NCBI GenBank assembly: GCA_964589765.1
Contig: CAZPUM010000005.1
Coordinates: 1-55,627 of the forward strand
Direction of reading: 5' to 3'
DNA length: 55,627 nucleotides
Source: UBA525 sp964589765
GTDB taxonomy: Archaea; Nanobdellota; Nanobdellia; Woesearchaeales; UBA525
Below are positions 31,320-40,201 of the stretch, one piece after another. Both the position numbers and the translations under genes were made by a program. The notes beneath the pieces are model-generated. The model ran no database searches, was not told the origin of the DNA, and saw nothing but the letters and a program-made list of their open reading frames with translations. Position 1 is the first letter of the stretch; each line of letters starts with the position of its first letter.

Positions 31320-33436
31320 TCTGATATCACCGCGTGAACCGTTATATTAGCAAGGAGTCTGCCAGGGGGTTCGGTTTCAGGAACAGTTACGTTAAGGTGG
31401 ATTTCTACAGCATCCTTCCAGTCAGAGAAGTTCAGGTCATCTATTGCTTGTACCCATGTGCTTGGAACTGGAGTGTAAGTTGTCTGGCTTTCCGCCTCGT
31501 TGATGCTGTCCGTTTCATTCTCTTCAACCCTGAACTGGAACGCTATGTTATCAAGGCCGACTGAAGTGAATAAAGAGTTGTTTGCCACAAAGCTTACGTT
31601 TACAATCACATTCCCGTTGTTCTCAAGGATGAATGGGAAGTGCGTGTGGTTATCAGTGTACCTCATCTCTGTGGGGTATACATCGCTGAAGTTTACTGAG
31701 TCATTAATCAAAGTCACACCTATGAAGCTCTGGATTGTGAAGTTGAATGTCTCGTGACTCACATCAGAACAACCATCCACGTCACAAGCAGTCACATTCC
31801 ATTTGTAGTTCTGGTCAAAGCAAAGCTGTATCGGACTTGTGTAGTTATTGTCAGAAATGCTTGTTTGTGCTATCTCATTGGAACAAGGACCCGCCTCTAC
31901 AGTCACATTAAGGTTGTAAGTTACCGCATCACCATCAATCTCATCCGCATCTGTCCATGTAAAGTTAGTGTACCTCTCAAAGACTGAAAGGTTACCATCC
32001 TCAGGCATAAGCAAAGTCACATTCAATGGCGGACTTCCTCTCACAAGAGTTGTATTACTAGTATAGAACGTGCCGTTTAGTCCAGTACTGTCAACAGGCA
32101 CTACAGAACAAGACCAGTATTCATTCTTTGACAACTCAGATTGGTTCATATAGGAATTGTCATCATCGAATATTGTTTTTATTTCGTCACCTGACAGCGT
32201 CCTGTTCCATATCATCACTTCATCAACTGATGCGTTGATGTGTCTGCCCGAGTTATACCTGCCTACATAAACCGCACTTGTGGTGGGTTTGGTTTGAAGA
32301 TTGGTACCCGAACCTGCGGACACACTGTCTTTATAGAAAGCGTAAGCACCCGTGTCATAATCATAAGTTACTGCAAGGTGTATCCACTCATCAGCAGAAT
32401 AAGTAATCGCTGATGATGTAGAAGGCGAATTCTGTACATTAGGCCAGAACTGCAAACTCCCTGAGTCAAGCTGGAATAGATAACCCGAACCTGATTTCGC
32501 CCCAACTATGGCATGGCTATTGGAAACCGCGTCGGGCTTAACCCATGCCAAGATGGATATTTGTCTTGAGCTGTTTAGTACAGTTGAAGTGGGTATAGAA
32601 ATATACCCTGTATTTGACAGGTCGAACCCACTTCCTATATACCCCTGAGTGGGACTAAAACTACCCCCTACAGGAGTACCGTGAAGTCCGTTTCCTGAAA
32701 TGTCATGTGTAAGAACGCCTGAAGAATCATAATCCATGGGCAGGTTCAGAAGCGTCTGCGATTTACCATCAACCTCCCAGTTATAGTGGAGAGAAACTGA
32801 ATCACCATCAGCGTCAGCAGGATTTATACCTTGACACCAAAGTCCATTCCTGGTTATTGTGTGGTTTCTGGGGGTAAGGTTAACAAGTTCCAGAGTTGGC
32901 GAGTTCTGACCCCCAACACGACAACAAACCTTTCTTTGGTAAGTGCCAAACACACCAATGTGAGAATTAGTAGTGTTGTCAGGCCTCTCAGAACTTGCCA
33001 TACTAAACATCTCTGAGTAGCCTGCTGAGCATGTGCTTAGAGGGTATTCACACTCAACCTCGCCAGAGGTCACGTTGAAACAGGCCCTATAAGGATAAGT
33101 TGTGTTTGTTCCTATCTGAATGTGGCTGTCGTTAGTGTACCTCAAACCCACAACATCAGTACCATCGCAGGTGTTGTTCATTCTCCTAAAAGAGTCGGAC
33201 CAACAACAAAGACTGACATTGTACAACGCTCCTGAATAGTTAACAAGCTGTGCGTGAGAGTTATCAGGGGGCACAGCTTCAGAACTGTTCACTCTGAACA
33301 GCATAGTTTGGTTGTTAAGACAACTTGATGAGTTTCTCCATTCACATTGGAACTCCGCAGCTTCCGCAGAAAACGCCAATAGGATTAGAAGTGCTGTTAG
33401 CGAGACTATACCTAGAGCTTCTGACCTCACAACCAC
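31316..33436 (-). CDS. Large surface protein with LamG-like domain and fibre-like C-terminal domain
   Basis: About 706 residues. A signal peptide (about 1-26) is followed by a Cys-rich region with three degenerate '(N/D)SHxx...Y....CC'-type repeats (about 40-175), a LamG/concanavalin-like domain (about 232-420, 'ISGNGLHG' to 'VDEVMIWNRTLSGDEI'), Ig-like domains with many sequons, and a C-terminal domain (about 570-706). The C-terminal domain aligns with the fibre-like proteins: 'ILENNGNVIVNVSF' versus 'IENTGNLVANLSL'. There is no C-terminal membrane helix, so it may be held by the same contacts as the fibre subunits, for example as a tip or adhesin. The start is GTG 33436 (or 33430), about 27 bases from TATA 33458-33468. 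Confidence 0.72.
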   Translation of the reverse strand: MVVRSEALGIVSLTALLILLAFSAEAAEFQCEWRNSSSCLNNQTMLFRVNSSEAVPPDNSHAQLVNYSGALYNVSLCCWSDSFRRMNNTCDGTDVVGLRYTNDSHIQIGTNTTYPYRACFNVTSGEVECEYPLSTCSAGYSEMFSMASSERPDNTTNSHIGVFGTYQRKVCCRVGGQNSPTLELVNLTPRNHTITRNGLWCQGINPADADGDSVSLHYNWEVDGKSQTLLNLPMDYDSSGVLTHDISGNGLHGTPVGGSFSPTQGYIGSGFDLSNTGYISIPTSTVLNSSRQISILAWVKPDAVSNSHAIVGAKSGSGYLFQLDSGSLQFWPNVQNSPSTSSAITYSADEWIHLAVTYDYDTGAYAFYKDSVSAGSGTNLQTKPTTSAVYVGRYNSGRHINASVDEVMIWNRTLSGDEIKTIFDDDNSYMNQSELSKNEYWSCSVVPVDSTGLNGTFYTSNTTLVRGSPPLNVTLLMPEDGNLSVFERYTNFTWTDADEIDGDAVTYNLNVTVEAGPCSNEIAQTSISDNNYTSPIQLCFDQNYKWNVTACDVDGCSDVSHETFNFTIQSFIGVTLINDSVNFSDVYPTEMRYTDNHTHFPFILENNGNVIVNVSFVANNSLFTSVGLDNIAFQFRVEENETDSINEAESQTTYTPVPSTWVQAIDDLNFSDWKDAVEIHLNVTVPETEPPGRLLANITVHAVISE

Positions 33437-33466
33437 AAGAGTACCGACGAGCTAGACGTATATAAA

Positions 33467-34777
33467 TCATTCCTTAGAATCAGGCTTCCCAGAATTAACA
33501 GATAATGGATTCAGTTTTCTGAAAAGCGCGTAAAAGCCTGTGAACCACCCTTTCTGTGTTAAAAAAGTTAAGATTCCCGTCATAATTATGCTTAAAAGCA
33601 CAACTGACAGAACTGTATTAACTACTTCTCCAGCACCAGGAAACTCAGACTGAACAGCCAATTGTACCAAAACTGCAGCAGCCAGACCTTTAGGAATTAG
33701 AATCTCAAGCATGGTTCTTTCTTTAGCCGTTTGATTCTCACCCCAAAACGCAAGTTTGACCGCTAATGGCCTTACAAGGAATATACCAACAGTCAGGAGC
33801 GCTCCGAAAAGAAACGGCCAGGGGTTACTGAAATCAATCAAAATCCCCAAATATACAAAAAAGAATACTTTCACGAAAAACCCTATCTCTGTGAAGAAGT
33901 TTCTTGCGCTTGGGTCAAGGACATTTTTTAGGGGAACCCCATCAAGTTCAGAGCCATCTCCTTTGTCCTCCCTTTTTTTCTTCTCGTGCATCAGCCTTAG
34001 AACAGGAGATGCATTACCCCAGACCAGTCCAAACGATAACGCAGCAATGGCTCCTGAGGCATTTACCCAGGAGCTCTCAACAAAAGCATAAAGAGCTATG
34101 ACAACAGCTATCCCTACCATGTTGTTTCTGTTAAGAGAATCGAACTTGTTTAGAAGTATTATCCAAACAAAACCAATAACAACACCCACAAGCAAGGCCA
34201 ACGCGAAGCTTGTGAGTACCCTGTTAAAAATTCCACTTGCCACCAACAACTGTGTCTCGTAAACACTGATTATTGTGATGGCACCAACAATACAAAGAAC
34301 ATCACTAATCGCAGACTCCAGAGTCAATACCAAACCATTCTTTTTACTCATCTTCACATTAGAAACCAAAGGGATTACAACTGCTGAAGATGTTCCTCCC
34401 AGAATCATCCCTATCAGCAGTGACAACATCCAGTTTTGCGCGATAAACACATAACTTAGAAGTGTGATTATTCCGACAGTTAAAATAAAACTCAGGATTG
34501 TTAGTTTACTGGTGTTAAACAGACTCTGTAATAGAGTCTTGAACTCGATATTAAGCGCGCCCTGAAACAGTATGAACACCAAAGCAAAAGTGGTGAAAAG
34601 TTTACTTCCATCGCCAAACTGTTCAGCACTAGCCCACTGTAAAATTGTCCCTATAATTATTCCTAAAAAAATCAGAATCAAAACATCTGGAATATTTGTT
34701 CTTTTGAAAATCTCTTCACTGAGATACCCTACAAGAACTATCGCTGCAATAACAGCAAACACACTGATTACTTCCAT
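33467..34777 (-). CDS. Na+/H+ antiporter, CPA family (NhaP-like)
   Basis: A 436-residue polytopic protein with about 12 membrane segments. The N-terminal 'RTNIPDVLILIFLGIIIG', the 'FILFQGALNIEF' segment and the 'GGTSSAVVIPLV' and 'ESAISDVLCIV' helices carry the conserved polar residues of monovalent cation:proton antiporters; the Asp in 'ESAISD' is the likely ion-binding residue. A soluble loop (about 285-315) is Lys/Glu-rich. The ATG at 34777 lies 26 bases after TATA 34799-34807, so I reject the longer frame from 34840. Exports Na+ or K+ in exchange for protons. Confidence 0.85.
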   Translation of the reverse strand: MEVISVFAVIAAIVLVGYLSEEIFKRTNIPDVLILIFLGIIIGTILQWASAEQFGDGSKLFTTFALVFILFQGALNIEFKTLLQSLFNTSKLTILSFILTVGIITLLSYVFIAQNWMLSLLIGMILGGTSSAVVIPLVSNVKMSKKNGLVLTLESAISDVLCIVGAITIISVYETQLLVASGIFNRVLTSFALALLVGVVIGFVWIILLNKFDSLNRNNMVGIAVVIALYAFVESSWVNASGAIAALSFGLVWGNASPVLRLMHEKKKREDKGDGSELDGVPLKNVLDPSARNFFTEIGFFVKVFFFVYLGILIDFSNPWPFLFGALLTVGIFLVRPLAVKLAFWGENQTAKERTMLEILIPKGLAAAVLVQLAVQSEFPGAGEVVNTVLSVVLLSIIMTGILTFLTQKGWFTGFYALFRKLNPLSVNSGKPDSKE

Positions 34778-34808
34778 TGCCTTTCGTTCCCGCAAGGGAT
34801 ATTTAAAG

Positions 34809-35456
34809 CTACTTGAAAAGTTTCGGGTTAGAATCCACAAACCGTTCTATCAACCAGTCAAAGAGAGGGGGTTTGTCTCCTTTCAGATAGAAGAATCCTG
34901 CCACACTGACAATTAGAGCACCCAACGCATCAACAATCAAATCCCACATAGTATCCACAAGCCCTGATTTTTGCATATTCATTCCTAAAAAGTTATCAAC
35001 CGCAAACTCAAAGATTTCCCAAAGAGCTCCCATCGCCACAGCAAAGCAGAAACCCATTAAGGAAACAAGGAAAATCGACGCCCTAATTTTTTTACCCTTG
35101 TACAAAACATACATTATCATGAACCCAACCATGCCCAAAACAAGACTGGCAGTCCCATGAAGCAGTACATCCCACCACCAGAACCTTTCATAGAATAAGG
35201 ATACCTCTCCAAGAAAGAGCGAAAGGTAAATGAAAACAACAATGATAAACTCTAACTCAACAGGCAACTCTATTTTGTAATGCCTCGCCGCCATATTAGG
35301 CGCGTATGTCAAGATTAAAGCAAGAACAGTAACAAACAGAGTAGCCCATTTTCCCTGACCAAAAGAGACCACGAGCGCAAGTAACAAAGTGAGTCTGATA
35401 TAAAGGGTAATTCCCTTTCTTGCCTGATTGATAAACCGCTCCCTTGAAAACTTCAT
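34809..35456 (-). CDS. DUF2238-like membrane protein
   Basis: A 215-residue protein with about six membrane segments. The conserved parts 'WWWDVLLHGTASLVLG', 'GALWEIFEF' and 'GLVDTMWDLIVDALGAL' match the YjdF/DUF2238 type. The His, Glu and Asp residues inside membrane helices suggest a metal site or a catalytic role. Function unknown. A second, diverged family member is at 50917-51489. Confidence 0.7.
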   Translation of the reverse strand: MKFSRERFINQARKGITLYIRLTLLLALVVSFGQGKWATLFVTVLALILTYAPNMAARHYKIELPVELEFIIVVFIYLSLFLGEVSLFYERFWWWDVLLHGTASLVLGMVGFMIMYVLYKGKKIRASIFLVSLMGFCFAVAMGALWEIFEFAVDNFLGMNMQKSGLVDTMWDLIVDALGALIVSVAGFFYLKGDKPPLFDWLIERFVDSNPKLFK

Positions 35457-35533
35457 TATAGACAGTTTTCCATCTGTGATTTAATAAATTTGTCAGGCGA
35501 AGGTATAAATACAGATTAAAAAGAGCGATTTTC

Positions 35534-35749
35534 ATGGAGTCTGAACAGCATACAGATGAAGATTACGAAGATGACTTTGATGATGAAGACCTGGAAGATC
35601 ATAACAACCTTATCCTTACAGCATTAGTTGAGCTTCTGATTGACAAGGGAATCATGACTGAAGAGGAACTTCAGGAAAGAATCGAAAAAATTGAAGATAG
35701 GGAGAATACCGAGGAATCAGATTCCACCGAGTTGCTTAGCTCTCCCTAA
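35534..35749 (+). CDS. Small acidic hypothetical protein
   Basis: A 71-residue protein. The first 22 residues are almost all Asp/Glu, followed by one helix pair ('ALVELLIDKGIMTEEELQERI') like short oligomerisation modules. The ATG at 35534 follows a GTATAAATA box (35503-35511) by 27 bases. The last 33 bases overlap the 3' end of the convergent HD gene. It could act as a nucleic-acid mimic or an interaction protein; nothing proves this. Confidence 0.62.
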   Translation: MESEQHTDEDYEDDFDDEDLEDHNNLILTALVELLIDKGIMTEEELQERIEKIEDRENTEESDSTELLSSP

Positions 35750-36367
35750 AACCGCATTGGCCGCTTTCTCAAACAATTCGGCCTGCTTTCCAAACCCAAG
35801 CTCTCTACAGAGAGGAATGTGAAAATCCAAAGCAAACCTTGCCATCATGGCCTGGTTTTTTGGTCGCAGGGCAAAACAAGTAACCAGGTTATGCCACCTG
35901 TCAGCAATTTTCACAAGACCCACCCGCGAGTCTTTATCTGAAAAGGCCCTGATTTTTTCGCGGGTTTTTGCAAGACGTAACTGTTTGTCTTTAATTGGCG
36001 GGTGCCCGTCCCCCCTTCCAACATCTGTTGCCCCGTCGACAATAAACCTAACAACCGGACCGAAATGCGACTCAATATCTTCCAGAGTTGCCGGTGTGTC
36101 CTCAACAGTATCATGAAGAAGACCACCCATAACAGTTTCTGCATCAGCATCGAACTCATCTATCAAAAGCTGTGCCACAGCTATAGGATGAACAATAAAT
36201 GGCGGACCAGCTATTCTTTTCTGATCACTATGGAACATCTTCGCGAATCTGAAAGCAGAAAGGATGTTTTTTTGTTCAGCATCTGAAAACTTCTCAAGAT
36301 TTTCAAGTTTTTTAGGGTAAAGATATTTCAGGGTTATATGTTCCGGCAATTCTTTAGGAAGCGCCAT
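35717..36367 (-). CDS. RSH-type HD hydrolase, (p)ppGpp hydrolase-like
   Basis: A 216-residue single-domain protein. 'HSDQKRIAGPPFIVHPIAVA' (46-65), 'GGLLHDTVEDTPATLEDI' (HD at 85-86) and 'VKIADRWHNL' are the Mn-binding and substrate motifs of the RelA/SpoT hydrolase half, as in MESH1-like small alarmone hydrolases. There is no synthetase, TGS or ACT domain. It may remove 3'-phosphate-type alarmones or NADPH-like substrates. The ATG at 36367 mirrors that of kae1 around a shared TATA box; the GTG at 36382 is rejected on that ground. Confidence 0.82.
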   Translation of the reverse strand: MALPKELPEHITLKYLYPKKLENLEKFSDAEQKNILSAFRFAKMFHSDQKRIAGPPFIVHPIAVAQLLIDEFDADAETVMGGLLHDTVEDTPATLEDIESHFGPVVRFIVDGATDVGRGDGHPPIKDKQLRLAKTREKIRAFSDKDSRVGLVKIADRWHNLVTCFALRPKNQAMMARFALDFHIPLCRELGFGKQAELFEKAANAVLGRAKQLGGI

Positions 36368-36388
36368 GAACAAGGTCGTCACAAGAGT

Positions 36389-36397
36389 TATATAAAT
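36389..36397. promoter_or_regulatory. TATA box shared by the HD hydrolase and kae1
   Basis: The core TATATAAA (36389-36396) reads as TTTATATA on the other strand. Its centre is 26 bases from the ATG at 36367 (minus) and 26 bases from the ATG at 36419 (plus). No second TATA-like sequence lies in the 51-base gap. Both mRNAs would be leaderless. Confidence 0.65.
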
Positions 36398-36418
36398 ACT
36401 GCCCTAAACCCGGATTTC

Positions 36419-37402
36419 ATGATAGTGCTTGGAATCGAATCGACTGCGCACACTTTTGGAATAGCTATTTTGAAAGATAGGAAAGTGCTTTCAAATATCA
36501 GAGACAGCTACACTACAAAAAAAGGAGGAATGATTCCTGCCGACGTTGCAATCCATCATGAAAAGGTTTACAGAGATGTTCTTGATAGAGCTTTATCTGA
36601 AGCAAAAATAAAACTGAAAGATATCCAACTCATTGCTTATAGTGCTTCACCTGGATTGGGACACACATTAAGAATCGGCAGTGCCGTAGCAAAATCTCTG
36701 GCTATTAAGCTAGATGTTCCTATTGTTCCTGTCAATCACTGCATCGCACACCTTGAGGTAACCTGTTTAACAACAAAGGCAAAAGACCCTGTGCTTTTGT
36801 ATTGTAGTGGCGCAAACACCCAAGTCATAGCTTATGACCAGGGAAAGTACAGGATTTTTGGTGAGACCCTTGATACTGGCATAGGGAATTTTCTAGACAC
36901 TGTGGCCAGGATGCTTGGCCACGGTTTCCCAGGAGGACCTGTTCTTGAAAGGCTGGCCAAGAAAGGAAAAAATCTCATCGAATTACCCTATACTGTTAAG
37001 GGAATGGACCTCTCATTCGGAGGCCTGGAAACAAATCTTAAGCAGAAAATCCAGGCCGGAAAGTACAGTGAGGAGGATATCGCGTTCAGTGTTCAGGAAC
37101 TTTGCTTTGCAATGCTGGTTGAGACTGCTGAACGCGCAATGGCACACGTTGGAAAGTCCGAGCTTGTGCTCGGTGGTGGGGTTGCATGTAACAAAAGACT
37201 ACAAGAAATGTGCAAACGGATGTGCGAGGACAGAGGCGCTAAATTCTACTGCCCTGATAATCAGTTTCTTGTTGACAATCCCGCAATGATTGCGTGGACA
37301 GGAATGGTCATGTACAAGAAAGGTAATGTTTCAGTTTCGGTTGAAAAAGCAGGGGTAAACCCTTACGAAAGAACCGATGATGTCAAAGTGACTTGGCGTT
37401 AA
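36419..37402 (+). CDS. kae1: Kae1, tRNA threonylcarbamoyladenosine synthase subunit
   Basis: A 327-residue ASKHA-fold protein, catalytic subunit of KEOPS, which makes the universal t6A37 modification of ANN-decoding tRNAs. It starts MIVLGIESTAHTFG, has the metal ligands H107 and H111 in 'NHCIAHLE', the 'YCSGANTQV' phosphate-binding loop and 'VLGGGVACNKRL' near the C-terminus. It is not fused to the Bud32 kinase, unlike in many euryarchaea. The longer frame from 36338 would run through the shared promoter, so I use ATG 36419. Confidence 0.95.
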   Translation: MIVLGIESTAHTFGIAILKDRKVLSNIRDSYTTKKGGMIPADVAIHHEKVYRDVLDRALSEAKIKLKDIQLIAYSASPGLGHTLRIGSAVAKSLAIKLDVPIVPVNHCIAHLEVTCLTTKAKDPVLLYCSGANTQVIAYDQGKYRIFGETLDTGIGNFLDTVARMLGHGFPGGPVLERLAKKGKNLIELPYTVKGMDLSFGGLETNLKQKIQAGKYSEEDIAFSVQELCFAMLVETAERAMAHVGKSELVLGGGVACNKRLQEMCKRMCEDRGAKFYCPDNQFLVDNPAMIAWTGMVMYKKGNVSVSVEKAGVNPYERTDDVKVTWR

Positions 37403-38148
37403 GTCTTGGCAGTCTCAGGCTGACTTTCTATAGTCTCTTTTCCAGAGACCGCCTCTGCAAATTTTTGGAAAATTATCTCAAGCTCTGAGTTACCCAGCCT
37501 TTCAGGATGGCTCTGAATTCCAAAACAGAAATAATCAGGGTCAGAAGATTCAATCACTTCTATTATCCCTTTAGGACTGATACCTGAAACAACCAAACCT
37601 TCACCAATCTCATTTATGGACTGATGGTGAAAAGAGTTCACAAGAATCTTCTCTCGACCTACAAATTCAAATAATTCTGTACCCTTCTTGATTATTATCT
37701 CATGGTAAGAATCAACAACACAATTTGTCAATATTCCTTCTCCATGGTCCTCATCGCAAATGTCAGGTACATGCTGGATTAGTGAACCTCCTCTGCAAAT
37801 CGCCATGCCCTGCATTCCTCTACAAATTCCAAGGAGAGGTATCTTCTTTTCAAAAACAGTTTTTAGAATTCCCAGTTCCATCTCGTCTCTCTCGTGGGAG
37901 TCTAAAACAGCTTTAGGGTGTAACTTTTCACCAAACCAAACAGAATCAAAATCGTCACCCCCCATAAGAAATACGCCCGAACAGTTTTCAAGGAGTTCGT
38001 CAATATCATCCATACCCGGCCAGCAGAACTCTGACTCGATACCGTACATCTTTAGTTTAGCGAGATTTCGGGTAACTCTTTTCATCTCCCCTTCGTCTTT
38101 TTCCAAAGCTGTAATAGATTCTCTTATCGGGTAAAGTATCTTCGCCAT
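37399..38148 (-). CDS. Class I glutamine amidotransferase-like hydrolase (PuuD/C26 type)
   Basis: A 249-residue protein with a flavodoxin-like fold. The nucleophile C109 is in 'LLGICRGMQG', and the His/Glu pair H214 and E216 is in 'GIQSHPERLG', giving the Cys-His-Glu triad of gamma-glutamyl hydrolases. 'FLMGGDDFD' (60-68) is the substrate-pocket segment. The likely reaction is cleavage of a gamma-glutamyl bond; the substrate is unknown. It could act on products of the ATP-grasp operon at 44414-47275, but that is only a guess. The stop codon shares TTAA with kae1. Confidence 0.82.
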   Translation of the reverse strand: MAKILYPIRESITALEKDEGEMKRVTRNLAKLKMYGIESEFCWPGMDDIDELLENCSGVFLMGGDDFDSVWFGEKLHPKAVLDSHERDEMELGILKTVFEKKIPLLGICRGMQGMAICRGGSLIQHVPDICDEDHGEGILTNCVVDSYHEIIIKKGTELFEFVGREKILVNSFHHQSINEIGEGLVVSGISPKGIIEVIESSDPDYFCFGIQSHPERLGNSELEIIFQKFAEAVSGKETIESQPETAKT

Positions 38149-38188
38149 TGTCGTCCCTGCATGAGAATATGAGACAAACTATTATTTA

Positions 38189-40159
38189 TTATTTCAGGAA
38201 ACCTGATTTTTTTGTTGAGAACCTTTTCAGCACAGATTTCTTTCCATTCCAATCAATCATCTCTTTCACCACATCAGTAATGGTCTTTACAGGAATTAAC
38301 TTAATTTTCTTTAACTGTTCTGCATCTATCACGATATCTTTTAGGTTGCTCTCAGGAACAATCACTTTCTGAATTCCTGCCTCAATCGCGGCCTCTACTT
38401 TAGCCCCTACTCCACCAACAGGCAGGACCTCGCCTCTGACTGAAAGACTTCCTGTCACTGCATAATTCTGCTTAATTGGAGCACCAACAAGACTACTGAT
38501 AATCGCAATCGCAACTGCTATACTTGCAGAGTCTCCTTCTACTCCCTCGTAGGTCTGAAGGAACTGAACATAAACATCATAGGTTTCTCTCAAATCTTCA
38601 CCAAAGTAAGTTTTTATGATGGCACTGACATTCTTTACTGCCTCTTTTGCGATATCTCCAAGCTTTCCTGTGGCTATGAACTCTGAGTTCTTTCCTCCTG
38701 GAGTTACCTGTGCCTCAATTGGCAGGATGATTCCTGAATATGTGCTACCCCCACCCAATACAGCAAGACCATTAACCCTTCCTACAACTTTACCTTTGCT
38801 AAGTATAACCTCGTATTCTTTCTTGCGCTCGATGTGCCTGTCAGCAATCTGCTGTTCCAGAGGACGAGCAATCTCCTTTGCCTTGACAATGTGCTTCACA
38901 GTGACAAGTTTGGCACCATTCGCGAAAGCAACATCTCCGGCAGCTCTGACTAGACCTCCCAGCTCACGCAGTCTTAGAGTCAAGTGACCTTTTCTGTTTG
39001 CACGTTTTCTTGCTTCGTGAAGAATGTAATCGATTGCATCCTTGTCAAAGTGTGGAATTTTTTCATCCTTCTTAACTTCTTGAGCGATGAACCTTGCGAT
39101 TCGCAATCTGTTTTCGGGAGTATCAACCATAGTCTCTTTCATGAAGACTTCGTAACCATAACCCCTGATTCTGCTTCTCAAAGCAGGGTGCATGTGCTGA
39201 ATCGTTTCCAGGTTGCCTGCAGCTATCATGATAAACTTACAAGGAACAGCTTCAGTTCTAACCATCGCTCCAGCGGAGCGTTCAGACTGTCCTGTGATGG
39301 CATACTTACCTTCTTGAAGAGATGTCAACAGTTCCTGTTGAGTGTGAGGCTGGAGTGTTGCTATTTCATCGATAAAAAGCACACCCATGTGTGCCTTGTG
39401 TATCATTCCAGCAACAACACGTTCATGTGCAGGTGTACCAAGTCCTCCTGACTGGAAAGGGTCGTGCAAGACATCCCCGAGAAGAGCACCTGCATGTGAA
39501 CCTGTCGCGTCAAAAAATGGTACCTGTTTTTTACTGAAGTTGTCAACTATCAACTTTGGCGCAACAGTTTTTCCAGGCACTATCTTCCTCCCCATATTCA
39601 TGAAAAGTACAGCCATTGCCAGGAAAATCAGGCCTCCTATGAAGAAGGCCACAAACATTATGGCACCAACTGTTGAGGTATAGTCTGCAGTATAGGATTT
39701 GAAAACCCACCAGGGCACAATCATCGCTATTACTGCCAGAATAAGCATAATAATCCCTTGATTTTTAAAGAAAGAGTCACCTGACATTCTGGCCTGCATC
39801 ACTATCTTTCTTCCTTCTCCCGCTTTAACTGAACGAATCAATGGCTGGTTTTCATCGTTCTGATTTGGAAAACTAAGAATATCTACAAGTTTCTCCTTGG
39901 GTAGCATCTCTGCTAATGCAAGACCAAGCATAGATTTTCCTGTGCCAGGTTCACCTATTAAGAGAACATGTCTTCTCTGTTCGGCAGCCCTAGTTACAAC
40001 CTGTACAGCCTCTTCCTGACCAATAACCTGCTCTATTATTTTGTTAGAAATGTCTATATCTGCTGTAGATTTTATCTCCTTAAGAGGTACACCCGGTTTT
40101 TTGGCAGATTTCTTACTGGAAGAACCGCTTTTTGTCCGCTTCGCACCCCCCTTAGGCAT
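38189..40159 (-). CDS. lonB: Archaeal membrane-bound Lon protease
   Basis: A 656-residue protein. A Lys-rich start is followed by an AAA+ domain with Walker A GEPGTGKS (69-76). Two membrane helices (about 135-190) are inserted in the AAA+ domain, the hallmark of archaeal LonB. 'MGVLFIDEIATL' is Walker B. The protease domain has S544 in 'EGDSASI' and K587 in 'GVGAKVEAA', 43 residues apart as in Lon. It degrades damaged or regulatory membrane and cytosolic proteins with ATP. A TTTTAAATACC box lies 26 bases before the ATG. Confidence 0.95.
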   Translation of the reverse strand: MPKGGAKRTKSGSSSKKSAKKPGVPLKEIKSTADIDISNKIIEQVIGQEEAVQVVTRAAEQRRHVLLIGEPGTGKSMLGLALAEMLPKEKLVDILSFPNQNDENQPLIRSVKAGEGRKIVMQARMSGDSFFKNQGIIMLILAVIAMIVPWWVFKSYTADYTSTVGAIMFVAFFIGGLIFLAMAVLFMNMGRKIVPGKTVAPKLIVDNFSKKQVPFFDATGSHAGALLGDVLHDPFQSGGLGTPAHERVVAGMIHKAHMGVLFIDEIATLQPHTQQELLTSLQEGKYAITGQSERSAGAMVRTEAVPCKFIMIAAGNLETIQHMHPALRSRIRGYGYEVFMKETMVDTPENRLRIARFIAQEVKKDEKIPHFDKDAIDYILHEARKRANRKGHLTLRLRELGGLVRAAGDVAFANGAKLVTVKHIVKAKEIARPLEQQIADRHIERKKEYEVILSKGKVVGRVNGLAVLGGGSTYSGIILPIEAQVTPGGKNSEFIATGKLGDIAKEAVKNVSAIIKTYFGEDLRETYDVYVQFLQTYEGVEGDSASIAVAIAIISSLVGAPIKQNYAVTGSLSVRGEVLPVGGVGAKVEAAIEAGIQKVIVPESNLKDIVIDAEQLKKIKLIPVKTITDVVKEMIDWNGKKSVLKRFSTKKSGFLK

Positions 40160-40201
40160 ACTGATTGGCGTATGTAGGGTATTTAAAAGGTTTTTGTAGG
40201 A

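Noticed and set aside
40160..40201. A small RNA gene in gaps between minus-strand genes
   Set aside because: Gaps here and elsewhere are under 170 bases and are filled by promoters; I found no cloverleaf, K-turn or C/D box pattern that I trust.
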